Source: CAZDXJ01 sp964509475 (GTDB lineage Bacteria; Pseudomonadota; Gammaproteobacteria; Methylococcales; Methylomonadaceae). From it: a stretch of DNA of 12,651 bases. The translations under genes and the position numbers were made by a program. How positions within the stretch are numbered: the first letter of the stretch is position 1; every line of letters starts with the position of its first letter. This document shows, one piece after another, positions 1 to 7,512 of this stretch. The notes beneath the pieces were generated by a model, which was not told the origin of the DNA, searched no databases, and was given only the letters and a program-made list of their open reading frames with translations. The stretch spans positions 1 to 12,651 of the forward strand of contig CAZDXJ010000068.1 in NCBI GenBank assembly GCA_964509475.1, written 5' to 3'.

Positions 1-54
1 AGCGCAACACTGGCAGTGTTGAGGTCGGCGGTTCGATCCCGCCTGGCTCCACCA
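1..54 (+). tRNA. tRNA-Ala(GGC), 3' part only
   Basis: This is the 3' part of a tRNA cut by the window edge. The anticodon arm has a 5-bp stem (CAACA/TGTTG) and the loop CTGGCAG, giving anticodon GGC at 12-14, which reads GCC alanine codons. The T arm (GGCGG-TTCGATC-CCGCC) and the acceptor 3' strand ending TGGCTCC-A-CCA follow, with CCA encoded at 52-54. The variable region and T loop resemble the E. coli tRNA-Ala(GGC) pattern. The D arm and the 5' acceptor strand lie outside the window. It is 24 bp from the next tRNA, so the two are probably one transcript. Confidence 0.9.
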
Positions 55-78
55 TGGAAATCAAGTTGACCCGTTCTA

Positions 79-154
79 GTCCCCATCGTCTAGAGGCCTA
101 GGACACCGCCCTTTCACGGCGGTAACGGGGGTTCGAACCCCCCTGGGGACGCCA
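79..154 (+). tRNA. tRNA-Glu(TTC)
   Basis: A complete 76-nt tRNA. The acceptor stem is GTCCCCA paired with TGGGGAC, discriminator G, and an encoded CCA at 152-154. The anticodon stem CCGCC/GGCGG encloses the loop CTTTCAC, giving anticodon TTC at 113-115 (glutamate). The T arm is CGGGG-GTTCGAA-CCCCC-like and well paired. It follows tRNA-Ala(GGC) by 24 bp and is followed by an intrinsic terminator, so it is the last gene of a small tRNA operon. Confidence 0.97.
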
Positions 155-162
155 TTCATCGC

Positions 163-191
163 AAAGGCTTAACGAAAGTTAAGCCTTTTTT
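163..191 (+). terminator. Intrinsic terminator after the tRNA operon, possibly bidirectional
   Basis: A perfect 11-bp stem (AAAGGCTTAAC / GTTAAGCCTTT) with a GAAA tetraloop is followed on the plus strand by a run of T to position 191. It ends the tRNA transcript. The RND gene converges from the other side and stops at 221. Read on the minus strand the same hairpin ends with a shorter T stretch, so it may also stop the efflux transcript, with lower efficiency. Confidence 0.9.
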
Positions 192-220
192 GTTTCCAAC
201 CACCTCCAAGTATTGTTGTT

Positions 221-3200
221 TCATGTCTTTTGGGGCGGTGTCGGCATTTTTTGATCGGAACGCATTTGCCGATACTGATATTTCAGCCACTGATGAATAT
301 CTTCATGATAGGAAAGCAGAACAGGGATAATCAGCAATACCAATATTGTGGCGAACATCAGGCCAAAGGCGATGGAAACAGCCATTGGAATTAAAAATTG
401 CGCTTGCAGTGAGGTCTCAAATAACAGCGGCGCCAATCCGGCTATCGTCGTCAATGAAGTCAACAGCACGGCGCGTAATCTTTGGCAGGATGCTTCGATC
501 AGGGCATCGTGTACCGGCATACCCCGGTTGCGTAATTTTTGATAAAAACTGACCAGAATAATCGAATCGTTGACGACAATGCCGGACAACCCAAAAAAGC
601 CGAATAACGATAAAATCGTCAGATCAATATTGAGTAATAAATGGCCAAACAAAGCGCCAATCAATCCAAATGGAATCGCGCACATGACCACCAGAGGCCA
701 ACCGTAGGAAGCAAAAACCCAGGCCAGCACCAGGTAGATAAGCATCAAGCCAATGATTAAACCGTATTTCATATCCGCCAGGGTTTCCTTTTGATCGGCG
801 CTGCGGCCTTCAAATGAATAATCAATTCCAAAGTCCCGAACCAGTTGGGGCAGGGTTTGTTGCTTTAAGGATTGGATAATCAAGCGGGTATTGTTGACAC
901 GCGCATCCACTTGCGCAGTAATTTCCACCGCCAATTTGCCATCAGCGTGGCGCAGATTTTCAAAACCGCGCCGGGAGCGCCATTCGGCCACCGTGCCAAG
1001 CGGTACGCTATGGCCGTCTGGCAAACGAATTTGCATTTGCTGTAATGCGCCTAAAGTGTCTCTGTTCTGCCTGGCCAATTTTACCCGTACTTCAATTTCA
1101 TCGGCGCCATCCTGAAACAACTGCACGAGTTCGCCATCAAAAGCGGCACGCAGCGCTTGCCCCAATGCGGCACCGGTCAAACCCAGCGCCTCGCCGGCAG
1201 GTGTCAGGCGGAAAATCCGCTGATTGTGTCCGTAAGGCATATTGTCTTCAACATCGCTGACGCCGGCAATGGAACGCATGGACTGCGCCAGTCTTAATGC
1301 GGCCTGTTTGAGTTGATCGGCTTTTCCGCCTGTCAATCGAATCGTCAAATCCCGGCCGGGCGGGCCGATGGTGCGGGGGGTTATCGTGAGACTATCGAGA
1401 CCATCGGCGGGTTGGATGTTCCGTTTCCAGGCCTGGATGAATTCGTTATTGCGTATATTTCGGTGATCCGGCTCGGTCAGCTCGATGGTCATCGAAGCGG
1501 TATGATCGCCTTGTTGCCGGTTTCTGCCTTTGTTGGAAACACCCGTGCCGTGGCGGCTGATCGCCTGTTTGATCAATCGCTGTGGCGCAAACTGCCGTTC
1601 GGTTTGATATAAGGTTTGTTGCAAATGTTGTAAAAACCGTTCCACCTTTGTTCGCGGCGTACCCGGTACAAAGCTGACGTTGACATAGACTATCGTGGAT
1701 TCAGGCGAGGGGAAGAAATTGAATTTCAGGCGATCTCCAGCCAGCAAACCGGCGGTAATGATCAACAACGAACACACCAGACTCAAGGCAATGGCACGGT
1801 AGCGAAGCGACAAGCCTATCATGTTTTTGAAAAGCCCCTTTTTAAAGGTTTCAAATACCTGGTTGAAACGCTGATGCAAACCGGTATTGTCCTGGCGGGA
1901 CATATGGATAAAAGAATGGCGTAAATGTCCCGGCAGTACAAAAAAACTTTCGATGACCGAAGCCATGATGACGGTAACAATGACCAAAGGTATTTCGAAA
2001 AGAATTTTTCCAGTCGGCCCACCAATGAGCATCAGCGGTAAAAACGCGGCGATGGTGGTCAGTGATGAGGCGATGACCGGGGCAAACATGCGCCGGGCGC
2101 CACCTTCAGCGGCCAGTAAAGGTTGTTCACCGGCCTGATAATGGGCCAGGGCATCTTCGCCGACCACGATGGCGTCGTCAACAATAATGCCAAGCGCCAT
2201 GATCAAGGCGAACAGGCTGATCATGTTGATGCTGCCACCGGCGATATAGAGCAGTAACAAGGTTGCCATGAAGGAAACCGGAATACCAATGGCAACCCAA
2301 CCGGCAACCCGGGGACTCAGGAACAAATAAAGAATGGCAACGACCAGAACCAGTCCGCCACCGCCGTTTTTAATAAGCAGATTGATACGATCCTCAATCA
2401 ATTGCCAGGTTTCGTCATAAACACTCAGAATAACGCCTTCGGGCAATGCGGGCCGGGTGTCGTTGAGCCATTGCTGGAAAATTTCCGCAGCACGGAATGA
2501 ATCACCGGAAGCGGTACGCCGCAACACCATCTCTACAGCCGGTTTTCCGGCCACGCTCAAGGTAACGCCGCCTTGTTCATTCTGGCGTTTGATGGCTGCG
2601 ATATGGCCCAGTTCAATTCGGCTGTGCGCATTGCTGATGATCGGTAAACGGGCAAAGCCCAGTTCACTGCGGCGTTTATCGATGCTGCGTAATTCGGTCG
2701 CGTTATCGGCTTGACCAAATGTTCCAGCAGGAATGTCCCGGCTTAGTTTGTCGATACGTTGACCCAGCTCGGTCAGACGGATACCCAGGTGTTGTAATTG
2801 TCGATGGCTTAACTCAATGCTCAGTTCCTGGTCGGGCAGGCCATTGAGATCAATTTTATCGATACCGCGATCCAGAAGTTGTTGTTCAAAAAGATGGGCC
2901 AGGTTTCGTAGTTCAGCCAAATCGTCGGGGCCATAAAGCAGTAGCCGGGCGACTTGTTCGTAGCGGGCGACATTGACGACCCGGGGTTCTTCGGCATCGG
3001 TGGGCAGATTGCGAAATTCGTCCACTTTTTGCTTAACCTGGTTCAGGGCAATGACGGTATCGCTGCCTTCGTTGAGTTCGATGGAAATACTGGCCAATCC
3101 TTGCGTGGCTTTGGAGGTTATCGTGCGCACATTGTCCACTGATTTCAGGGCTTGTTCCAAAGGGGTGATCAGCGTGGCTTCGACATCTTCGGCACTGGCT

Positions 3201-3373
3201 CCGCGCCATATCACACGAATTGTTATGAAATCCAGATCGAAATTGGGAAAATAACGGATATTCAATTTGTGCAAGGCAAACCCGCCACCCATGATCATCA
3301 TCAGCATGACCAAATTGGCCGCTACTTTGTGGTGGGCGAAAAATCCCAGTAAATCGCTTTTATGCCGCATCAT
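221..3373 (-). CDS. RND-family efflux pump, inner-membrane permease (HAE-1/AcrB-like)
   Basis: A proton-driven inner-membrane subunit of a tripartite efflux system, 1050 aa, the usual length of the family. A first membrane helix lies at about residues 16-36, then a periplasmic porter/docking half to about 335, a helix bundle from about 338, a second periplasmic half and a final bundle reaching about 1020. TM4 carries the segment GIIVDDAIVVGED with the acidic pair D399-D400, matching AcrB D407/D408 of the proton relay. TM10 has VVNDS (N935-D936) where AcrB has Lys940 in GLSAKNA; this GIVVND type is common in non-AcrB RND pumps. The start ATG overlaps the adaptor stop codon by ATGA; a second ATG follows directly. 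Substrate cannot be told from sequence. No TolC-like gene is adjacent, so it probably uses an outer-membrane channel encoded elsewhere. Confidence 0.95.
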   Translation of the reverse strand: MMRHKSDLLGFFAHHKVAANLVMLMMIMGGGFALHKLNIRYFPNFDLDFITIRVIWRGASAEDVEATLITPLEQALKSVDNVRTITSKATQGLASISIELNEGSDTVIALNQVKQKVDEFRNLPTDAEEPRVVNVARYEQVARLLLYGPDDLAELRNLAHLFEQQLLDRGIDKIDLNGLPDQELSIELSHRQLQHLGIRLTELGQRIDKLSRDIPAGTFGQADNATELRSIDKRRSELGFARLPIISNAHSRIELGHIAAIKRQNEQGGVTLSVAGKPAVEMVLRRTASGDSFRAAEIFQQWLNDTRPALPEGVILSVYDETWQLIEDRINLLIKNGGGGLVLVVAILYLFLSPRVAGWVAIGIPVSFMATLLLLYIAGGSINMISLFALIMALGIIVDDAIVVGEDALAHYQAGEQPLLAAEGGARRMFAPVIASSLTTIAAFLPLMLIGGPTGKILFEIPLVIVTVIMASVIESFFVLPGHLRHSFIHMSRQDNTGLHQRFNQVFETFKKGLFKNMIGLSLRYRAIALSLVCSLLIITAGLLAGDRLKFNFFPSPESTIVYVNVSFVPGTPRTKVERFLQHLQQTLYQTERQFAPQRLIKQAISRHGTGVSNKGRNRQQGDHTASMTIELTEPDHRNIRNNEFIQAWKRNIQPADGLDSLTITPRTIGPPGRDLTIRLTGGKADQLKQAALRLAQSMRSIAGVSDVEDNMPYGHNQRIFRLTPAGEALGLTGAALGQALRAAFDGELVQLFQDGADEIEVRVKLARQNRDTLGALQQMQIRLPDGHSVPLGTVAEWRSRRGFENLRHADGKLAVEITAQVDARVNNTRLIIQSLKQQTLPQLVRDFGIDYSFEGRSADQKETLADMKYGLIIGLMLIYLVLAWVFASYGWPLVVMCAIPFGLIGALFGHLLLNIDLTILSLFGFFGLSGIVVNDSIILVSFYQKLRNRGMPVHDALIEASCQRLRAVLLTSLTTIAGLAPLLFETSLQAQFLIPMAVSIAFGLMFATILVLLIIPVLLSYHEDIHQWLKYQYRQMRSDQKMPTPPQKT

Positions 3374-4623
3374 TTAGCTTCTGGTTGGGGCGTTATTTCA
3401 TGGACAGGGAGACCGTTGATGGCGTTGGGTAATTGGGTTATGACAATATGATCGCCCCGATGCAAATCCGGGCTGGCAACAAGCAATTTTATTTGGCCGT
3501 TTTTATCGCGGTATTCACCCAGATGTTGAACATGCAGTCCTTGCAGACGGCCTTGCCGGTATTTGTAAATGCGATGGTTATCGTACATTGCTGAAAAAGG
3601 GATGATGACAGCCTGTTGTTGGGGCGGACGTTGTAAATACAAAGTCAGAGTGCTGCCAGGCCGCAAGGAAGCTACAGGGGTGGAAATTTTGAACAGGGCA
3701 TCGATACCACGCACATCCGCGTTTCCGGCCAGCCTGTCGAGTTGCAAGGTCAGCGAGGTTGCCGCTATTGTTGCCTGGGCAACTAATTTATCACCGCGAT
3801 TCAGGGCCGCTTGCAGTTCCTGTTGAAAGGTTGCCGGAATAGTTGCCCGGACCTCGAGTTGTTTGTCCGGGTAAAAAGTTAGCAGAGTTTGGTTATCCTG
3901 AACCTGATCGCCAATCGAGACCAGCCGTTTTTCGATATAACCATCGAATGGCGCGATGATCCGGCTGCGTTCCAGGGCTAATAACGCCAGTTGCAGTTCG
4001 GCCTGGGCGTAATCCAGGCGGGCTTGCAATTGTTGCAACCTTGCCGGATGCTCATCCAGACTCATTTTACGGGTAGTATAAGCCAGTTGCTGGCGTTCCA
4101 TTTCTTCCTTGGCAGATTCCAGACTGGCCAGGGAACCCAGTTTTTTTTCCTTCAGCTTGCGGGCGCGTTTGACGGCGGCTTTTTCCAGATTCAGCAGGTT
4201 TTGTTCATGCAGCCAGGCTTGTTTGTCGGCCTGGTAGCGGATTTGTTCGCTTTTTATCAACGCCTGTAACTCGGCCACCTTGGCGCGGGCTTGATCAACC
4301 CTGGGCTGGAAGTCGCGCGGGTCGAGCGCCAGCAGAACCTGGCCTTTTTGAATCCGGTCGCCTTCATAAACCGTGATCGATAAAATCCGGCTTTTGCCGG
4401 GTGCTGTGGCGTTGACCCGATCCGGTGTTTCAATTTGGCCATAAAGGGTTAGAACAGGCGCCAGGGATTTGGGTTCGGCAATCATTGTTTTTACCGGCCA
4501 GGCACGTTGCCGAAGTTTTACCGGAGGGGATTCGGGCCGGGTTATTTTCAGATAAATAAACAGAAACAGGCCCAACACTACAATGCCAGCGGGAATAAGT
4601 GTCCTGAATGCGTTTTTTTTCAT
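3370..4623 (-). CDS. RND efflux periplasmic adaptor subunit (membrane fusion protein, HlyD/AcrA type)
   Basis: The 417-aa adaptor links the RND pump to an outer-membrane channel. An N-terminal membrane anchor lies at about residues 10-26 after MKKN; there is no lipobox cysteine, so it is anchored by a helix and not lipidated. A first half-lipoyl (barrel-sandwich) motif is at about 63-104 (VYEGDRIQKGQVLLALDP), a long charged coiled-coil hairpin at about 105-218, the second half-lipoyl motif at about 220-250 (RIIAPFDGYIEKRLVSIGD), then beta-barrel and membrane-proximal domains. It is the first gene of the operon and its TGA overlaps the pump ATG by 4 bp, indicating translational coupling. The Shine-Dalgarno match before ATG 4623 is weak. 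Confidence 0.93.
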   Translation of the reverse strand: MKKNAFRTLIPAGIVVLGLFLFIYLKITRPESPPVKLRQRAWPVKTMIAEPKSLAPVLTLYGQIETPDRVNATAPGKSRILSITVYEGDRIQKGQVLLALDPRDFQPRVDQARAKVAELQALIKSEQIRYQADKQAWLHEQNLLNLEKAAVKRARKLKEKKLGSLASLESAKEEMERQQLAYTTRKMSLDEHPARLQQLQARLDYAQAELQLALLALERSRIIAPFDGYIEKRLVSIGDQVQDNQTLLTFYPDKQLEVRATIPATFQQELQAALNRGDKLVAQATIAATSLTLQLDRLAGNADVRGIDALFKISTPVASLRPGSTLTLYLQRPPQQQAVIIPFSAMYDNHRIYKYRQGRLQGLHVQHLGEYRDKNGQIKLLVASPDLHRGDHIVITQLPNAINGLPVHEITPQPEAK

Positions 4624-4657
4624 GTAAGACAGGGAGACCGATAAGAGAGTCTGGCGA

Positions 4658-4663
4658 ATTATA
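4658..4663 (-). promoter_or_regulatory. Candidate -10 box for the efflux operon
   Basis: On the minus strand a perfect TATAAT lies 34 bp upstream of the adaptor start codon, which would give a leader of about 27 nt. At 16-18 bp further upstream there is no good TTGACA match, so the promoter may be weak or depend on an activator. No clear operator palindrome overlaps it. The assignment rests on one hexamer and is tentative. Confidence 0.35.
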
Positions 4664-4710
4664 TATCTTCTGGTGTCGGGTTCACATGGTTTTTCGTCAA
4701 AGGTATTTCG

Positions 4711-4760
4711 TCGGGTCGATCAAGCGTAGCGGATCGACCAAGCTATGGAACGGCGCTGCG
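4711..4760. repeat. REP-like direct repeat, copy A
   Basis: The spacer 4624-4919 holds two related copies of a roughly 50-bp unit. This copy contains TCGGGT, CGTAGCGGATC and ATGGAACGGCG in that order, shared with copy B at 4864-4918. It also forms a hairpin: GGTCGATC (4714-4721) pairs perfectly with GATCGACC (4732-4739) around a 10-nt loop. Such short repeated hairpin units between genes resemble REP/MITE-like elements. The rest of the spacer shows no coding potential. Confidence 0.6.
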
Positions 4761-4825
4761 CTTGACCTGCCCTACAGGGTTGAGTAGGCCATATCCCGTA
4801 AAAACAAATATTGAATAGGGTGTAG

Positions 4826-4843
4826 GTGCGGATTTATCCGCAC
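4826..4843. repeat. Short perfect inverted repeat
   Basis: GTGCGGAT and ATCCGCAC are perfect 8-bp inverted arms around a TT centre. It lies between the two copies of the direct repeat, so it is likely part of the same REP-like intergenic element. It has no T tract directly after it on either strand, so it is not a standard intrinsic terminator, though it could protect the 3' end of the upstream operon's transcript. Confidence 0.55.
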
Positions 4844-4863
4844 AGCGCAGGGCCGATCACCGG

Positions 4864-4918
4864 TCGGGTGGCAGACAGGATCGTAGCGGATCAGCCAAAA
4901 GGCATGGAACGGCGTGCG
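4864..4918. repeat. REP-like direct repeat, copy B, abutting a stop codon
   Basis: Second degenerate copy of the unit at 4711-4760, sharing TCGGGT, CGTAGCGGATC and ATGGAACGGCG with a few indels. It ends 1-2 bp before the TAA (4920-4922) of the peptidase-like gene. The copy therefore sits exactly at the end of the RiPP-like operon, as REP elements often do. Confidence 0.6.
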
Positions 4919-4919
4919 A

Positions 4920-5315
4920 TTACCGGATCCCGGTCAGCTTGCGCAGGATAAAACCCAGAAAACGCAGCAGGGCGTACAGGCGTTGAGCCGGTGGGATCGG
5001 CAAAGGCTGATCATCGACCGATATGACTTTACCGATGATACGATCGCCTGTCAGCGCTGGATCGGGGAAGCGGCCATGATCGGCCTGGGTCAATAATTTC
5101 AGGCGGCCGCCGCGCCAATAAGCACCGATCAGGCGGTGCATGACAATCCGTTCCGATGCCACAAACACAATAATATCACCGGGCCAGTAACAGGATTTTT
5201 TGATATGAATGCAGGCGCCGTTTGCAATCACATCGCGCATGCAATCACCGCGTACATTCAGCCGCAGGGTTTTGTCATTGAGTTCAGCCAATACGGGGTA
5301 GCGGCAGTCTGACAT
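4920..5315 (-). CDS. S24/S26-type (signal-peptidase-like) peptidase with Cys at the nucleophile position
   Basis: A 131-aa single-domain protein resembling the catalytic core of signal peptidase I/LexA-type peptidases. Family order is nucleophile motif (G-x-S-M), a G-D-I-V-V-F strand, then the general base. Here the first motif is VRGDCM, so Cys25 (codon 5241-5243, TGC) replaces the usual Ser. PGDIIVF is at 45-51 and MHRL at 59-62 gives His60, as in Sec11-type Ser-His enzymes where His replaces Lys. TQAD (76-79) matches the conserved TKGD segment. There is no clear N-terminal membrane anchor, so it is probably cytoplasmic or peripheral. It is the last gene of the operon; its ATG overlaps the radical SAM stop as TAATG. 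Inferred role: leader removal from the 58-aa peptide at 7509-7685. It may instead be inactive. Confidence 0.75.
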   Translation of the reverse strand: MSDCRYPVLAELNDKTLRLNVRGDCMRDVIANGACIHIKKSCYWPGDIIVFVASERIVMHRLIGAYWRGGRLKLLTQADHGRFPDPALTGDRIIGKVISVDDQPLPIPPAQRLYALLRFLGFILRKLTGIR

Positions 5316-6340
5316 TATTTTCTGTTATGGCCGCAGGATGAAGAACAAGGCGATGTCTTGCACAGGTTTTCTTCCACCGCCAGGCAATACAGGGGGGCGC
5401 CCAACTGGGTCGGCGCGGCATCGCCAAATTGTTTGGCCGCGTCGATGGCGCGGCTGCGGGCGCGTTGGAATAATGGTGAATGATGCCAGATTTCCTTTAT
5501 GGACTGTTCATGCAGATTACCGGCGCTTTCCTGCAAGTGCATACAGGCCTGGACATTGCCGTACGGGTCGATATCGACGCCCGATACGCCGACGCTGCAA
5601 GTTGCCTGGGGTTCTGGAATCTTGTGATTTTCTGGATCAGGCGGGAGAAAATCGTCCGCTTTGCGTCTTTTTTTGATCAAGGCGGCAATGGTTTTCCAGG
5701 TTTCAGGCTGGGGCTGAATCCGTAGCGGTTCGGTATCGCCATTATCGCGCGGAGCGACCGGGCCTTGAAAACGCAGGGGAATGTCCAGTTTGTCGCACAG
5801 GGCAAACATCGCTTCAATCTGGTGTTCATTCCAGGCGGTGGGGGTGGTAACTGCCTGTATGCGCAAACCGGCGCTTTTGGCCTGGCCAATATTGTTGAGC
5901 AGGCGTTCAAAACTGCCCGCAACGCGGGTCTGGCGGTCGTGTACATCCGCCGTGGCGCCGTGCAGGCTGATTTCCACCGCATACGGTTCAATTTCATCGG
6001 CGATACGCCGGGCGATGGAGCGGTTCAGATTATGGCCATTGGTGCGTACCCGTACCACAAAACCGAGTTCGCGGCTGATGCGGCCAATAGCAAAAAAATG
6101 CGGATGTATTGTCGGCTCGCCGCCGGTCAGCATCAGGTGCAGGGTTTGCATGTCCGCCAGATCGGAAAGCAGGTTTTGGTATTGCGTCAACGAGAGCAAT
6201 TGGCCCTGTTTATGACGGTCGTTGTAACAATAAAAACAATCCAGATTACAGCGATAAGTCAATTCCAGGGAAACATCGTGCAACAGACGCTGCTGGCGAA
6301 CCTTGCGCAGGATATCGGTTTTATACATGGGACGCAGCAT
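5315..6340 (-). CDS. Radical SAM enzyme with SPASM-like C-terminal cysteines
   Basis: A 341-aa radical SAM protein. The [4Fe-4S]/SAM motif CNLDCFYC places Cys31, Cys35 and Cys38; the glycine-rich LTGGEP segment follows. The C-terminal part has six more cysteines at about 248, 266, 319, 327, 332 and 336, with the ...CSVG...I...GNVQAC pattern expected of SPASM/twitch domains that hold auxiliary clusters. SPASM enzymes commonly install crosslinks, thioethers or epimerisations in ribosomal peptides. Its PqqD and precursor-like neighbours support a peptide-modifying role; the exact reaction is unknown. ATG at 6340 overlaps the PqqD gene by 20 bp; an in-frame ATG at 6328 (overlap 8 bp) is equally possible, since neither has a good ribosome site. 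The stop codon shares one base with the next ATG. Confidence 0.9.
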   Translation of the reverse strand: MLRPMYKTDILRKVRQQRLLHDVSLELTYRCNLDCFYCYNDRHKQGQLLSLTQYQNLLSDLADMQTLHLMLTGGEPTIHPHFFAIGRISRELGFVVRVRTNGHNLNRSIARRIADEIEPYAVEISLHGATADVHDRQTRVAGSFERLLNNIGQAKSAGLRIQAVTTPTAWNEHQIEAMFALCDKLDIPLRFQGPVAPRDNGDTEPLRIQPQPETWKTIAALIKKRRKADDFLPPDPENHKIPEPQATCSVGVSGVDIDPYGNVQACMHLQESAGNLHEQSIKEIWHHSPLFQRARSRAIDAAKQFGDAAPTQLGAPLYCLAVEENLCKTSPCSSSCGHNRK

Positions 6341-6611
6341 CGGCTTCGAGACTCAGCAATTGCTCGGCATCGAGTTCGGCAATAAACCGATCCAGATCGG
6401 AGGCAGCCTGCCCGATACTGACCTCAAATTCATCAATAATGGCGGCCAGCAACTGGTTGCGGGTTTTCGGCTGTTGCAGTTGTTGAATGATAAAAAGCCC
6501 CACCGGGTTGACGACGGTGACCTTGCCTTCTGCAAGATGCACCAAAACGCCTTCGCCGCCAACATCGCGGTAACGGACATGCTTGTTCAAAGTCAGTAAT
6601 TGTTCAGTCAT
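6321..6611 (-). CDS. PqqD-like protein (RiPP leader-recognition element)
   Basis: A 96-aa PqqD-family protein. These small winged-helix proteins bind leader peptides and hand them to modifying enzymes, often a radical SAM/SPASM partner, as PqqD does with PqqE. The family pattern is visible: R-x-x-x-V-G-G-E near residues 13-20, LVHLAEGKVTVVNPVGLFI at about 23-41 (the usual 'g-x-x-y-x-L-N-x-x-G' strand-turn), then a helical C-terminal half with DLDRFIAELDAEQLL. It overlaps the kinase gene by 8 bp upstream and the radical SAM gene downstream, so the three are co-translated. AGGA at 6621-6624 lies 9 nt before the ATG. A distinct PqqD-like protein rather than a PQQ gene: no pqqA, B, C or E is next to it. 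Confidence 0.88.
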   Translation of the reverse strand: MTEQLLTLNKHVRYRDVGGEGVLVHLAEGKVTVVNPVGLFIIQQLQQPKTRNQLLAAIIDEFEVSIGQAASDLDRFIAELDAEQLLSLEADAASHV

Positions 6612-7512
6612 GAGGTTTTATCCTGTCTTGTATGCATTGCATGATGGCATCGATGCGGTCGTCACGGCGGTTAATCAGTTTGAATACCGGTGTTTGTCGG
6701 ACCAGATGGGTTAATGAATCAAACAATGCGGCGGATTCATGGGCATCGGTATTGACAAAAGGAGCATTGGCTACTAGCCGGGCAATCGCAGCGGCGGGCG
6801 CTGCGGTTTGGAGTGCCAATTGTTCACCTTGTTCCAGAAGGATAATGGCGGCCACCGGAAAAGATTGCTGCTCACCCCAATGCAAATCCAGCGTCCGGCC
6901 AAATTCTCCGGCAAAAGGGACGGCATGGGCAAGATAGCCATTACCCTCATCCGGTAACAATAAATTAATATCGTCGCTGAGTATCCGGGCGCCCGCCCGG
7001 TACGCCTTGCGGGTCAACGTGGTTTTGCCCGCGCCCGAGTGACCGGCAAATATAAACGCCTGATTATCAAAAACCAGGCCGGCGCTGTGCAGTACGATGC
7101 CTTGTTGGCTTAAAGCCCGGTAAGCGGCCAGAAACCGGAATACGTTTTCGATGACATTGCTGTGCGTCAGGTGGTCTTCGCAGGCTACACCGATCTGGCC
7201 ATACGCCCCAGAAAACAAAGGCAGGCAAGCGTTGAAATTAACGCCGGTAATGCGCAAGTTATTGCCTTGACGGATTTTAAACGGGGCATATTGTCCGCGT
7301 AAACTTAGCTGTTTTGGAGCAAGCGGCATCAGGCTTTGCCAGCCGGCGTAAATTTCCATATCCACAGACGATGAAACATTGCCGTTTGTAAACATCGTAT
7401 AATTTCTGGACAGGATTTGATGCTGCCGGTCACTCAGGCCAAATAAACCGGCCCGAACAAACGGAAAATGCAAAACCAGATGTTGCTGCCCCCAACAGGG
7501 CAGGCCGGTCAT
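6604..7512 (-). CDS. HPr-kinase-related ATPase (HprK-like)
   Basis: A 302-aa protein of the HPr kinase/PEPCK-like fold. It has an N-terminal region of uncertain role (1-135), then LHSAGLV followed by the P-loop GHSGAGKT (157-164, Lys163) and the acidic pair in ILSDD (Asp180-Asp181), a typical HprK order. No HPr or PTS gene is nearby. Known relatives in RiPP clusters, PadeK and ThcoK, phosphorylate the C-terminal serine of lasso precursors; related kinases also sit beside PqqD genes in other systems. ATG 7512 is chosen because it overlaps the precursor stop as ATGA; an upstream TTG at 7530 would extend it by six residues into that gene. The substrate is inferred, not shown; the adjacent 58-aa peptide ends in Ser. 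Confidence 0.85.
   Translation of the reverse strand: MTGLPCWGQQHLVLHFPFVRAGLFGLSDRQHQILSRNYTMFTNGNVSSSVDMEIYAGWQSLMPLAPKQLSLRGQYAPFKIRQGNNLRITGVNFNACLPLFSGAYGQIGVACEDHLTHSNVIENVFRFLAAYRALSQQGIVLHSAGLVFDNQAFIFAGHSGAGKTTLTRKAYRAGARILSDDINLLLPDEGNGYLAHAVPFAGEFGRTLDLHWGEQQSFPVAAIILLEQGEQLALQTAAPAAAIARLVANAPFVNTDAHESAALFDSLTHLVRQTPVFKLINRRDDRIDAIMQCIQDRIKPHD

Noticed and set aside
5765..6385. A 206-codon open frame on the plus strand antisense to the radical SAM gene
   Set aside because: It lies opposite a gene with clear catalytic motifs, has no family features or ribosome site, and reads as low-complexity antisense of a GC-biased gene.
6321..6611. Part of a PQQ biosynthesis operon
   Set aside because: No PqqA with its Glu/Tyr pair, nor PqqB, PqqC or PqqE-like full-length neighbour; the small ORF has no matching Glu-x3-Tyr motif.
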